A DNA stretch of 7,317 nucleotides from Candidatus Sumerlaeota bacterium (GTDB lineage Bacteria; Sumerlaeota; Sumerlaeia; MVZB01; JAJFLK01). The stretch is taken from positions 1 to 7,317 of the forward strand of contig JAJFLK010000235.1 in the NCBI GenBank assembly GCA_021772735.1, in the 5' to 3' direction. Within the stretch, counting starts at the first letter, position 1; each line of letters starts with the position of its first letter. This document shows positions 1 to 6,601 of this stretch, piece after piece. The position numbers were made by a program, and so were the translations under genes. The notes below the pieces were generated by a model that did no database searches, was not told the DNA's origin, and saw only the letters and a program-made list of their open reading frames with translations.

Positions 1-7
1 CCCTTGC

Positions 8-1384
8 TCAACCGATGCCACCTCCGCCGGTTGCGCTTCCTGCTGTCGGCGCCTCGCCTTGGTCGCCCTTTGAGTGACGCGCGAGCAATTTCACAGCCTC
101 CACACTCGGCTGCAAAATCCCACGATCGGTAATGCCCTGCCGCAGATAGGCGTCGAACGCCGGCTTCATCGCGATCGCCATATCGACTGTCGGGTTCGAG
201 CCCCGGGCGTATGCTCCGATGTTGATCAGAGTTTCGGCCTTCCTGTATGAAGCCAGAAGTTCAATCACGCGGCTGGCCGAATCGAGATGGTCATCCGAAC
301 AAATCTCGGTCATCAGCCGGCTCTTGCTTTGCAGAACGTCGATCGCCGGGTAATGGCCCTGATCGGCGAGGTCTCGGGTCAGAACGATATGCCCATCCAG
401 GATCGAGCGCACGGCGTCGGCAATCGGCTCGTTCATATCGTCGCCCTCAACCAGGACGGAGTAGAGCGCGGTGATGCTGCCGCCGCCTTCGACGCCCATA
501 CCCGCGCGTTCGAGAAGCTTGGGAAGCATGGCGAAAACCGAAGGCGTATAGCCTTTCGTCGTCGGCGGCTCGCCGACGCTCAGGCCGACCTCACGCTGTG
601 CCATGGCGAATCGCGTCACCGAATCCATCATCATAACGACGTTCTTGCCCTGATCGCGGAAATACTCGGCGACGGCCGTGGCGATAAACGCCGCCCGAAC
701 TCGAATGAGCGGCGAGCTGTCTGACGTTGCGGCGACGACCACGGATCGCGCCAGACCTTCGGGTCCCAGATCGCGTTCGATAAATTCTTTAAGCTCGCGG
801 CCTCGCTCGCCGACCAGCGCGATCACGTTCACATCGGCCTGCGAATTGCGCGCAATCATCCCCAACAGAACGCTCTTGCCGACGCCCGAGCCGGCCATGA
901 TCCCGACGCGCTGGCCGACCCCGCATGTGAGAAGCCCGTTGATGGCGCGCACACCAAGATCAAGCGGTTCAGTAATGCGCGATTTTTCGATCGGATTGAC
1001 AGGTGTATTGTAGATCGGATATTCGGTCTCGTAGCTCAGCGGCCCGAGGCCATCCATCGATTCGCCCATTCCGTTGAGCACGCGCCCGAGCAAAGCCGGG
1101 CCCACCGGCACCGTCGGGCTCGATTTGAGCGAAACGATCCGGCATCCGGGTTTTAGGCCGAGCATCTCGCCCAGTGGCATGATAAGCGCCCTGTCGCGAT
1201 GGAACCCGACGATCTCGGCCAGGACCGGATGTCCACCGCCTGGGTCGATTTCGCAAAGCTGCCCGATCGAACAATCCGGCATTTCGCCCTCGATGATCGT
1301 CCCGACGACCTGGATTACACGGCCGACCACTTTGATGGGCTCGGCATCCTCGATCAGATTCAGATAGTGCGACGCGTCGAACAT
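8..1384 (-). CDS. fliI: Flagellum-specific ATPase FliI (type III export ATPase)
   Basis: Hexameric ATPase at the cytoplasmic face of the flagellar export gate; it hydrolyses ATP to help unfold and deliver rod, hook and filament subunits. Counting from the ATG (458 residues), the F1-type beta-barrel is at about 15-90. The Walker A motif AGSGVGKS is at 164-171, the FliI-typical GERGREL with the catalytic glutamate at 192-198, Walker B (VVMMMD) at 249-254, PPTTKGYTPSVFAMLP at 274-289, and the alpha/beta ATPase signature PAIDVLQSKS at 346-355 followed by an arginine. The core is complete. The last 20 or so residues are a Gly/Ala-rich tail beyond the usual end, making the protein slightly long (about 440 is common). 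The ATG overlaps the fliH stop as TGATG. A GTG lies one codon upstream. The ribosome binding site is weak, so translation is probably coupled to fliH. The 7 bases after the stop read GCAAGGG, a possible Shine-Dalgarno for the next gene, which lies outside the window. Confidence 0.97.
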   Translation of the reverse strand: MFDASHYLNLIEDAEPIKVVGRVIQVVGTIIEGEMPDCSIGQLCEIDPGGGHPVLAEIVGFHRDRALIMPLGEMLGLKPGCRIVSLKSSPTVPVGPALLGRVLNGMGESMDGLGPLSYETEYPIYNTPVNPIEKSRITEPLDLGVRAINGLLTCGVGQRVGIMAGSGVGKSVLLGMIARNSQADVNVIALVGERGRELKEFIERDLGPEGLARSVVVAATSDSSPLIRVRAAFIATAVAEYFRDQGKNVVMMMDSVTRFAMAQREVGLSVGEPPTTKGYTPSVFAMLPKLLERAGMGVEGGGSITALYSVLVEGDDMNEPIADAVRSILDGHIVLTRDLADQGHYPAIDVLQSKSRLMTEICSDDHLDSASRVIELLASYRKAETLINIGAYARGSNPTVDMAIAMKPAFDAYLRQGITDRGILQPSVEAVKLLARHSKGDQGEAPTAGSATGGGGIG

Positions 1385-2100
1385 CACTCGTTCCAGAGAA
1401 TTGATTTAAGAAGATGGATCTGCGATTCGATGGTCGCGTCGATCTCGCCCGAGTCGGTCAGCACGCGACATCCGCCGCGCGTGATATTGAAATCGGATTC
1501 GACTTCAAGGTTCGAGGGTAGCCACTCGCCGTCAACGTCGCCGTCGGCCACATGCTGCTGGAGAATCTCCAGGTCGAACGGCGAGACCAGAATTTTCACC
1601 TTGTTCGCTTTGACAACCTTGGTCAGGGCCGCGGCGGCGATACCGACAACAACGTCCTGGCTCATTTCGATTTCGCGATGGATCAAGCGCAACGCGATCG
1701 AGAAGGCCAGCTTTATAAGATCGGATTCGTATTGCTCGATGACTCTCTTGTGCTCTTTAGACAACGATTCATGAAGCGTATTCAAGGCTCGCAGAACAGG
1801 TTCGATTTTCTGCATTGCGAGCTTGCGGCCCGCAGCCTCGCCCTGAGCGAAGCCTTCATGGTATGCCCGCTGCTGAATCTTCTCGGCTTCCGCCCTGGCA
1901 TTGGCAACGAGTCGGTCGGTCTCTTGCCGATACTGCTCGTACTGGCTGACGTGCCGGCCCGAAGCCTGCTGGGCTCCATCGATCCAATGAATTCCACCCT
2001 TGGGCCGATCCGGATCAATAGCAGGCGTCGTCCGCTCATCGAGCTGGATATCCCGCACGGACGGATTCACGTTGTCTTCGGAGCGTATGATGCTAGACAA
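1384..2100 (-). CDS. fliH: Flagellar assembly protein FliH (export ATPase regulator), TTG start
   Basis: FliH dimers bind FliI, restrain its ATPase activity and tether it to the C-ring and export gate. I place the start at the TTG at 2100, giving 238 residues. The N-terminus then reads MSSIIRSED, which resembles the short N-terminal motif of FliH proteins. GGAGG lies 11 bases upstream and GAGG 3 bases upstream. The reading frame is open further upstream, to an ATG at 2193, but that stretch lies inside fliG and is basic and unlike FliH. A helical, charged segment at about 54-82 resembles the coiled stalk. It runs into the FliH glycine repeat GFAQGEAAG at 83-91 (overlapping GxxxG). The C-terminal domain at about 125-238 ends with the conserved RGGCRVLTDSGEIDATIE at 208-225, the part that contacts the FliI N-terminus. 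The gene overlaps the fliG end by 8 bases and the fliI start by 1 base. A GTG at 2070 is a less likely start. Confidence 0.93.
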   Translation of the reverse strand: MSSIIRSEDNVNPSVRDIQLDERTTPAIDPDRPKGGIHWIDGAQQASGRHVSQYEQYRQETDRLVANARAEAEKIQQRAYHEGFAQGEAAGRKLAMQKIEPVLRALNTLHESLSKEHKRVIEQYESDLIKLAFSIALRLIHREIEMSQDVVVGIAAAALTKVVKANKVKILVSPFDLEILQQHVADGDVDGEWLPSNLEVESDFNITRGGCRVLTDSGEIDATIESQIHLLKSILWNE

Positions 2101-3163
2101 GAGCCTCGCTGCCTCCGCCACCCAGAACGATCTTTCCTTCTTCTTCGAGACGCCGCGCGATGCCGACGATTTCCTGCTGCGCGGCTTCAACATCCGCCAA
2201 CTTGACCGGCCCCATCACTTCGAGCTCTTCCTCGATAAGCTCCGCGGCTCGCGAGGAGATGTTCTTGAAGATCTTGGACTTCATATCTTCTGAAGCGGTC
2301 TTGAGCGCCAGTGTGATCGTCTCGTTCGTCACTTCCTTGATGATTGACTGCAACGAGCGGTCGTCCAGATCTGTCAGATCCGAGAAGACGAACATGAGCT
2401 GGCGAATTTCCTCGCACAACGAGGGGTTGGATTCCTCAAGCCCGGAGAAGATGGATTGCACCGCCTGGCTGTCGAGCTGGTTCATCAATTCGGCGACCGA
2501 CTGGAAACCCCCAACTTGCCGGCTCTTGCTTGCTCCCGAAGCGATAATCTCATTTACGAATACTTCCTGAATGTCGCGGACCATATGGGGCGAGATTCGG
2601 TCGAGATCCGAAATCCGCATCACGACCTCGCTCTGAAGTTCCGGCGACAGCAGGGAAAGAATCTTGGCTGACTTATCTACTGGGAGATGCGCGAGAATCA
2701 GAGCGATTGTCTGGGGATGCTCGCCTTTGATAAACGCGGTCAGGGTTTCGGCATCGACGTATTGAATCGGTTGGAATCCCTCACTCAGATCCACGCCCGA
2801 AGCCAGCTGCTCCATGTATTCTTCGATCTGCTCACGCGGCAGAAACTTGGACAGAATGTTCCGAATCCTGTCGCGCGATTGGCGACCCGAGATCTGCTCC
2901 CCGCCGACAAGGCTAAGCATGAAATTTTCCAGGACCTTCGAAGAGGCGTCATCTTTAAGCGTAGGCAGGCGCGCCGCGCAACCAGTCAGTTGCTGGATGT
3001 CCGAAGCATCGAGCTTGCTCATGACCTCGGCGGCCACTTCTTCGCGTAGCGAGAGGAGAAGCAAGGTCGCTCGTTCCAGGCCGGTCAGGCCGGCTATACC
3101 CGCCGCGCCGGCCGTGCCTGGCGTGCCGACCATGTCTTCGGCGTCTGTCGTGATATCAGCCAT
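2093..3163 (-). CDS. fliG: Flagellar motor switch protein FliG
   Basis: Rotor protein of the C-ring. Its N-terminal domain binds the FliF tail, the middle domain binds FliM, and the C-terminal domain meets the stator to produce torque. The product is 356 residues. The N-terminal domain starts near residue 27 (LTGLERATLLLLSL). The FliM-binding EHPQT motif is at 148-152 and the MFxF motif (MFVF) at 257-260. The C-terminal torque domain at about 262-350 has LDDRSLQ, then K288, R305, E312/E313 and K321 at the places that align by eye with the torque-helix charges of E. coli FliG (K264, R281, D288/D289, R297). An extra leader of about 25 residues, rich in Gly, Ala and Thr, precedes the usual start. 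The ATG has GGGGAG 7 bases upstream, which supports it over an internal ATG at codon 11. It lies 20 bases after the fliF stop. Its last codons overlap the fliH start. Confidence 0.98.
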   Translation of the reverse strand: MADITTDAEDMVGTPGTAGAAGIAGLTGLERATLLLLSLREEVAAEVMSKLDASDIQQLTGCAARLPTLKDDASSKVLENFMLSLVGGEQISGRQSRDRIRNILSKFLPREQIEEYMEQLASGVDLSEGFQPIQYVDAETLTAFIKGEHPQTIALILAHLPVDKSAKILSLLSPELQSEVVMRISDLDRISPHMVRDIQEVFVNEIIASGASKSRQVGGFQSVAELMNQLDSQAVQSIFSGLEESNPSLCEEIRQLMFVFSDLTDLDDRSLQSIIKEVTNETITLALKTASEDMKSKIFKNISSRAAELIEEELEVMGPVKLADVEAAQQEIVGIARRLEEEGKIVLGGGGSEALV

Positions 3164-3183
3164 TTGTCTTCTCCCCGGGCTTT

Positions 3184-4932
3184 CTATTCATCAATCCAGG
3201 ACCGGATGATGCCGGCCGCTTTGCCGCTCGATTCGATCGCGGCATTGTTAACTTCTTCTCGCAGCGCCTGGTACTGCTTCATATTCGCCTTCGCTTGCGA
3301 TCGGGCGTGCTTCATCAGCGTCCCCATCTCCGGATCTTCGAACTCCTCAAGCCCATCGTTGCCCGAACCCGGCGCGCTTGCGAGCAGCGGATTTCCCGGC
3401 CCCGCAAGGAGCCCCGCGTCCGCGCCTGTCCCCCCGCCGATAGCAGCAGCGGCCCCGCCGGCATGCCCGCTTCCAAGAGCTCCCGCAGCAGCCGCCACGG
3501 GCGGAGGAATCAAAGCGACGCTACGAACGGCGGGTCGGAGAACCATGAAAATCAGAAGCACAGAAATCAGGCCGACCATCGCCCATTGAACGATGTCGCG
3601 CATTAATGAAGGCGTAATCATCGGCGCCTCGAAGGCTTCGCCCAAAACGTCATCACCCAAAGATTGGAACTGGACGCACCGGACCGACACCACATCGGCA
3701 AGGCCGCTGGCTCGCTCTTCAGAGAATCCCATGATGTTCTTGACGGACTCTTCAAGCGTCTGGATCGTGGCCGCGTCGAGTTGGGCAAACTCCCGTATCG
3801 TATTGCCGTCGGCGTCTTCGACCTCATCATATTTCCCATCCACAAGGACCGAAACCGTTTGGCGCTGGAGCAAGGGAACCGTCTCGACCTTCTGGGACAT
3901 CGTGCGGGTGATTTCGTAGAACGTCTCTCGGTCGAACTTGGAGCCGGTTCCGCCTGTTCCCGTGCCCGTCGTCGTGCCTGTTGAGCCCGGAGGCAGGTTC
4001 GAGCTCGAACCGGCGGCGCCGGCCTCGGCTGCGGCGGCCGCTGAAGCTCCCCCTTCGCCCAGGTGATTCTCTCTGCGAACTACCTGCCCGTCTGGGTCGT
4101 AGGATTCCGTCGAGGTCGATGTTTCCGCGAAGTCGAAATCCGTGCTTACCTGCGCGACGACCTTTCCGATGCCGACCGTGCGCGAAAGCATCGCTTCGAT
4201 TCGATTCTTGACTCTGTCTTCGTATTCGACTTTGAAAGCCAGCCGGTCTCCCAATCCTGGAGCGCCGTCGTCGCCGGCGCCTTCATTGAGCATAACGCCC
4301 TCGCTGTCGATGATCGACACACCGCTCGATTCGAGCCCCTCGACCGCGCTTGAGACCAGCGCCGAAATGCCACGAACGTTCTTTGCCGTCAGACTCTGCC
4401 CGGAGCGAACCTTGACGAAGACCGAGGCGGTCGGACGAGTCGCCTCGCGAACGAACAGTGAGGGCTTGGGCAGGGCCAGATGAACGCGAGCACGCTCGAT
4501 TCCCCTTATGACCATAATGGTCCGGGCGATCTCGCCCTCTATGCTGCGCTGATGTCGGACTTTCTGTTCGAATTCGGAGAGCCCAATGCCGGATTTATCC
4601 ATCAGATCGTAACCGGCGACGCCGGTCGCGGGCAGCCCCTCTTCAGCCAGGGCCATCATCGCCAGATCAAACTGAACACTGGGAACCTCGATCGACGTCC
4701 CCGAGCTGTCCAATCGTGCGTCAATATCCATCCGGCGCAGCTTGGCGGCCGCCATGGCGGCTTCGCCGGGCGGCAACTCGCCGAAGACTTGCCGGTAATT
4801 GCCCGTCTTGGCCTGAAATACCAGGGCGGACAGGCCGATGATCGTGGCGGCCATAATGCCCAGAAACATCGCTCGTCGACCCGAGGCCTGCGAACCAAAC
4901 AAATTTATTAGCTGCTCGAAAAACTGCTGCAT
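3184..4932 (-). CDS. fliF: Flagellar MS-ring protein FliF
   Basis: Inner-membrane protein whose many copies form the MS ring, the base on which rod, export gate and C-ring assemble. The product is 582 residues, near the usual 530-580. Transmembrane helix 1 is at about 22-41. The periplasmic ring-building domains follow: YRQVFGELPPGEAAMAAAKL at 46-65, the GLSEFEQKVRHQRSIEGEIA stretch at 117-136 and the IERARVHLALPKPSLF stretch at 145-160. Residues 292-332 are a low-complexity Ala/Gly/Ser/Thr linker in the beta-collar region. Helix 2 is at about 447-466. The cytoplasmic tail has a second Ala/Gly/Pro-rich stretch (475-524) and ends in a helix, GKAAGIIRSWIDE, of the type that binds FliG. The ATG at 4932 has AGAGAG just upstream. 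A TTG five codons earlier (4947, preceded by AGGA) would add MKERT and cannot be excluded. There is no cleavable signal peptide, as expected. Confidence 0.98.
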   Translation of the reverse strand: MQQFFEQLINLFGSQASGRRAMFLGIMAATIIGLSALVFQAKTGNYRQVFGELPPGEAAMAAAKLRRMDIDARLDSSGTSIEVPSVQFDLAMMALAEEGLPATGVAGYDLMDKSGIGLSEFEQKVRHQRSIEGEIARTIMVIRGIERARVHLALPKPSLFVREATRPTASVFVKVRSGQSLTAKNVRGISALVSSAVEGLESSGVSIIDSEGVMLNEGAGDDGAPGLGDRLAFKVEYEDRVKNRIEAMLSRTVGIGKVVAQVSTDFDFAETSTSTESYDPDGQVVRRENHLGEGGASAAAAAEAGAAGSSSNLPPGSTGTTTGTGTGGTGSKFDRETFYEITRTMSQKVETVPLLQRQTVSVLVDGKYDEVEDADGNTIREFAQLDAATIQTLEESVKNIMGFSEERASGLADVVSVRCVQFQSLGDDVLGEAFEAPMITPSLMRDIVQWAMVGLISVLLIFMVLRPAVRSVALIPPPVAAAAGALGSGHAGGAAAAIGGGTGADAGLLAGPGNPLLASAPGSGNDGLEEFEDPEMGTLMKHARSQAKANMKQYQALREEVNNAAIESSGKAAGIIRSWIDE

Positions 4933-5004
4933 CGTTCTCTCTTTCAATCGTTCCTAATTCTGATTTGTAATCACGGGCCCGGCCTTGCCTGGCCCCGTTC
5001 GGCG
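4933..5004 (-). other. fliE-fliF spacer with two possible stem-loops
   Basis: This 72-base spacer is longer than the other late junctions. It contains a GC-rich pairing (GGGCC at 4975-4979 with GGCCC at 4991-4995, 11-base loop) and a small AT-rich stem TGATT-TGT-AATCA at 4961-4973. The GC pairing is not followed by a T-run on minus, so I do not call a terminator. They could be mRNA stability or processing elements. Confidence 0.3.
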
Positions 5005-5346
5005 TCAGACCTGGAGCCGCATGATCTCCTGATACGCGCTGACCATTTTGTTGCGCACCTGAAGGAGCATCTTCATCGAAACTTCAGCTCGCTGCATTTC
5101 GATCAGCGTCTCGTGGATATTGGTCGTCTCGCCAGCGGCGAGCTTCTCCATCCGAACGTCCACGGTCTGCTGTAGCTCATTGACCTCACGAACCGAATCG
5201 GCCAGCACCTCGCCGAACGACTTCCCGTCGATGCTCCCCGCCTTGTCCGTTTCAATGGGTCGCAGTCCGGGAAGCTCCTTGCTTGGCGAAATCGAGCCCA
5301 GGCCTTGCAACGATCGAACGTGATTCTGAATTGCCATCGGGTCCAT
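5005..5346 (-). CDS. fliE: Flagellar hook-basal body complex protein FliE
   Basis: Small, mostly helical protein that joins the MS ring to the proximal rod; it is exported early by the flagellar type III system. The 113-residue product is close to the usual 100-115. It has a variable N-terminus, then the family core: SFGEVLADSVREVNELQQTV at 43-62, the turn AGETTNIHETLIEMQRAEVS at 71-90, and the closing helix VRNKMVSAYQEIMRLQV at 97-113, which ends the protein as is typical. The chosen ATG begins MDPMAIQNHV and has GAAGGA about 10 bases upstream. The frame stays open 22 codons further, to 5412, but the extra residues are very polar, unlike FliE, and would fill most of the spacer after flgC. 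It lies 80 bases downstream of flgC and 72 bases upstream of fliF. Confidence 0.97.
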   Translation of the reverse strand: MDPMAIQNHVRSLQGLGSISPSKELPGLRPIETDKAGSIDGKSFGEVLADSVREVNELQQTVDVRMEKLAAGETTNIHETLIEMQRAEVSMKMLLQVRNKMVSAYQEIMRLQV

Positions 5347-5426
5347 TGTGTCTTTGTCCTTCGTTTCCGATCTCTGGTGATTCGGCGAACGATCGTGATT
5401 CGACCGCCGCACTCAATAACTTCAGC

Positions 5427-5897
5427 TCAACCGAGCAGCTCCATCGCACCCTGGATCATCTCCTTCGAAGTGCGAGCAACGGCCATGTTGGCCTGATACG
5501 AGCGCGTCGCTTCGAGCATGTCTGCCATCTCTCGCATGACGCTGATGTTAGGCAGTTCGACGTATCCCTTGTTCTCACCCGTCTGAATTGCGTGCGGGTG
5601 AGTCGGGTCGAATCGAAGGATCGGCTCCGCGCCGTCTTCGCGAACTTCAGAAACCGTGACCGACTTGATCGCGGCTATCTCCTCGGCGGATAAAACCTCG
5701 CGAACGGCCAGATCGAGCTGAGATTCGAACGTGGCCGCGTCGAGCGGTTTGCTCTGGAGGATCGTCTCCTTGCGATTGTATGGGCCATCGGTTCCGGTCG
5801 TATGGATGTTCGCCAGGTTCTCCGCGATCACGCGAAGCCTGGTGCGTTGTGCCGTCATTCCGGCTGAAGCGATTTTTATTGCTGCGAAATCATCCAT
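5427..5897 (-). CDS. flgC: Flagellar proximal rod protein FlgC
   Basis: Subunit of the proximal rod of the flagellar drive shaft, exported through the type III gate and assembled in the periplasm. The 156-residue product is a little above the usual 130-150. The N-terminal rod helix is SAGMTAQRTRLRVIAENLAN at 11-30, followed by the FlgC-type TTGTDGPYNRKE at 33-44. The middle has DPTHPHA at 97-103 and GYVELPNISV at 111-120. The C-terminal coiled-coil helix EMADMLEATRSYQANMAVAR at 123-142 is the family signature. There is no signal peptide, as expected for a type III substrate. The ATG has GGAGGG 9 bases upstream. The gene follows flgB after only 16 bases, so the two are very probably co-transcribed. 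Confidence 0.98.
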   Translation of the reverse strand: MDDFAAIKIASAGMTAQRTRLRVIAENLANIHTTGTDGPYNRKETILQSKPLDAATFESQLDLAVREVLSAEEIAAIKSVTVSEVREDGAEPILRFDPTHPHAIQTGENKGYVELPNISVMREMADMLEATRSYQANMAVARTSKEMIQGAMELLG

Positions 5898-5913
5898 GGC
5901 TCAAAGCCCTCCG

Positions 5914-6330
5914 TCATTCGTTATCGAGTATCGTCTGGAGCGTGCGGATCTTGGCTTGAAGCATCCGAGCGGTCAGCTGAAACATGGCGGCGTTCTTGTC
6001 GAGCTCGCCCAGCTCCGTGTCCATGTTCACGTTGTTCCCGTCCAGGCCCATTGGTGTATCGCCTGTGGGCCCGATCACCGTCGCCAGCGTGTCGTCGCCG
6101 TATACCGCATTGACCTTGGCCGCGCTCAATTCGTCGGTCGTGGAGATCGTCGTGAGCGACTGATCGATTTCGTCGATTGCCAGCTGCATCGAGGCCTCGA
6201 AGTCTAACTTCTGCGCCGCGTAGCCCGGCGTATCGACGTTGGCCATGTTCGAGGAGATGATCCTCTGGTTGACCATCCGAAGATCGAGTGCCTTCCCCAG
6301 GACTTCGACTGTTTTGCCTAAGATTTCCAT
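5914..6330 (-). CDS. flgB: Flagellar proximal rod protein FlgB (first gene of the operon)
   Basis: Proximal rod subunit next to FliE at the base of the flagellar rod. The 138-residue product has the usual family length. The rod-protein signature SNMANVDTPGY lies at 27-37. The conserved DGNNVNMDTE lies at 97-106, followed by the C-terminal helix with ELDKNAAMFQLTARML at 109-124. The ATG is preceded by a strong ribosome binding site, GGGAGG, 4 bases away. It is the first gene downstream of the 380-base non-coding region and of the sigma-54 promoter at 6371-6386, which would give a leader of about 30 bases. There is no signal peptide, as expected for a protein exported by the type III route. Confidence 0.98.
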   Translation of the reverse strand: MEILGKTVEVLGKALDLRMVNQRIISSNMANVDTPGYAAQKLDFEASMQLAIDEIDQSLTTISTTDELSAAKVNAVYGDDTLATVIGPTGDTPMGLDGNNVNMDTELGELDKNAAMFQLTARMLQAKIRTLQTILDNE

Positions 6331-6342
6331 AAGTCCTCCCAG

Positions 6343-6355
6343 GGGCTCCGAGCCC
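6343..6355 (-). other. GC-rich hairpin in the predicted flgB leader
   Basis: GGGCT-CGG-AGCCC forms a 5-bp all-but-one-GC stem with a 3-base loop. It lies inside the predicted 30-base leader and ends 2 bases before the GGGAGG ribosome binding site. It could protect the 5' end of the mRNA or affect ribosome access. It is short, so function is only a guess. Confidence 0.35.
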
Positions 6356-6370
6356 GCTGCCCCGACTTAA

Positions 6371-6386
6371 GGCAAGTCAGATGCCA
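6371..6386 (-). promoter_or_regulatory. Sigma-54 (RpoN) promoter of the flgB operon
   Basis: On the minus strand this reads TGGCATCTGACTTGCC. The sigma-54 consensus is TGGCACG-N4-TTGCW, so the -24 box matches at 5 of 7 positions and the -12 box at 4 of 5. The invariant GG and GC are exactly 10 bases apart. Counting from these, transcription would start near 6360, giving a leader of about 30 bases before the flgB ATG. The gene upstream encodes a sigma-54 activator, which supports the call. I saw no sigma-28-type box in this region. Confidence 0.85.
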
Positions 6387-6556
6387 GAAACGAGCGCCAA
6401 TTTTTCTCCGCAGTGTCAATCGGACTCGAGAGAAACAGATAGATGATGGGAAGCCTATAAAACTGATTTTACTAATCATATATGCGAATGATCTGGGCAA
6501 GAAACTGCGATTGACCGGATCACAGCTGTCGAGCCGGACTCGATTATTCTCTCAGA

Positions 6557-6576
6557 ATCGCCAATTTTATGGCGAT
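6557..6576. promoter_or_regulatory. Perfect inverted repeat, candidate activator binding site
   Basis: ATCGCCA, six bases, then TGGCGAT form a perfect 7-base inverted repeat. Its centre is about 205 bases upstream of the predicted flgB start site, a distance often seen for enhancers of sigma-54 promoters. CGCCAATTTT from its left side recurs at 6395-6404, just upstream of the -24 box. No T-run follows on either strand, so it does not look like a terminator. Assignment to an activator is inference. Confidence 0.4.
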
Positions 6577-6601
6577 CGTCAGAGGTCCGCCGGAGATCAG
6601 G

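Noticed and set aside
1199..2205. Long plus-strand open frames opposite fliI, fliH and fliG (1199-1774 and 1552-2205)
   Set aside because: They lie antisense to well-conserved flagellar genes, show no recognisable domain, and are expected from the codon bias of a GC-rich genome.
3164..3589. Plus-strand open frame opposite the fliF 3' end, rich in Ala/Pro/Ser
   Set aside because: It is a mirror of the low-complexity FliF tail and has no independent coding evidence.
5347..5412. 22-codon N-terminal extension of fliE
   Set aside because: The extra residues are highly polar and unlike FliE; the ATG at 5346 has an acceptable ribosome binding site and gives the normal family length.
6318..6500. 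Minus-strand 60-residue open frame overlapping the flgB start
   Set aside because: It would run through the sigma-54 promoter and the flgB ribosome binding site, and has no recognisable features.
6494..6509. Plus-strand TGGGCAAGAAACTGCG with GG and GC 10 bases apart, resembling a sigma-54 promoter
   Set aside because: It matches the consensus poorly outside the invariant bases and would drive transcription into the antisense of the activator gene, where no gene is supported.
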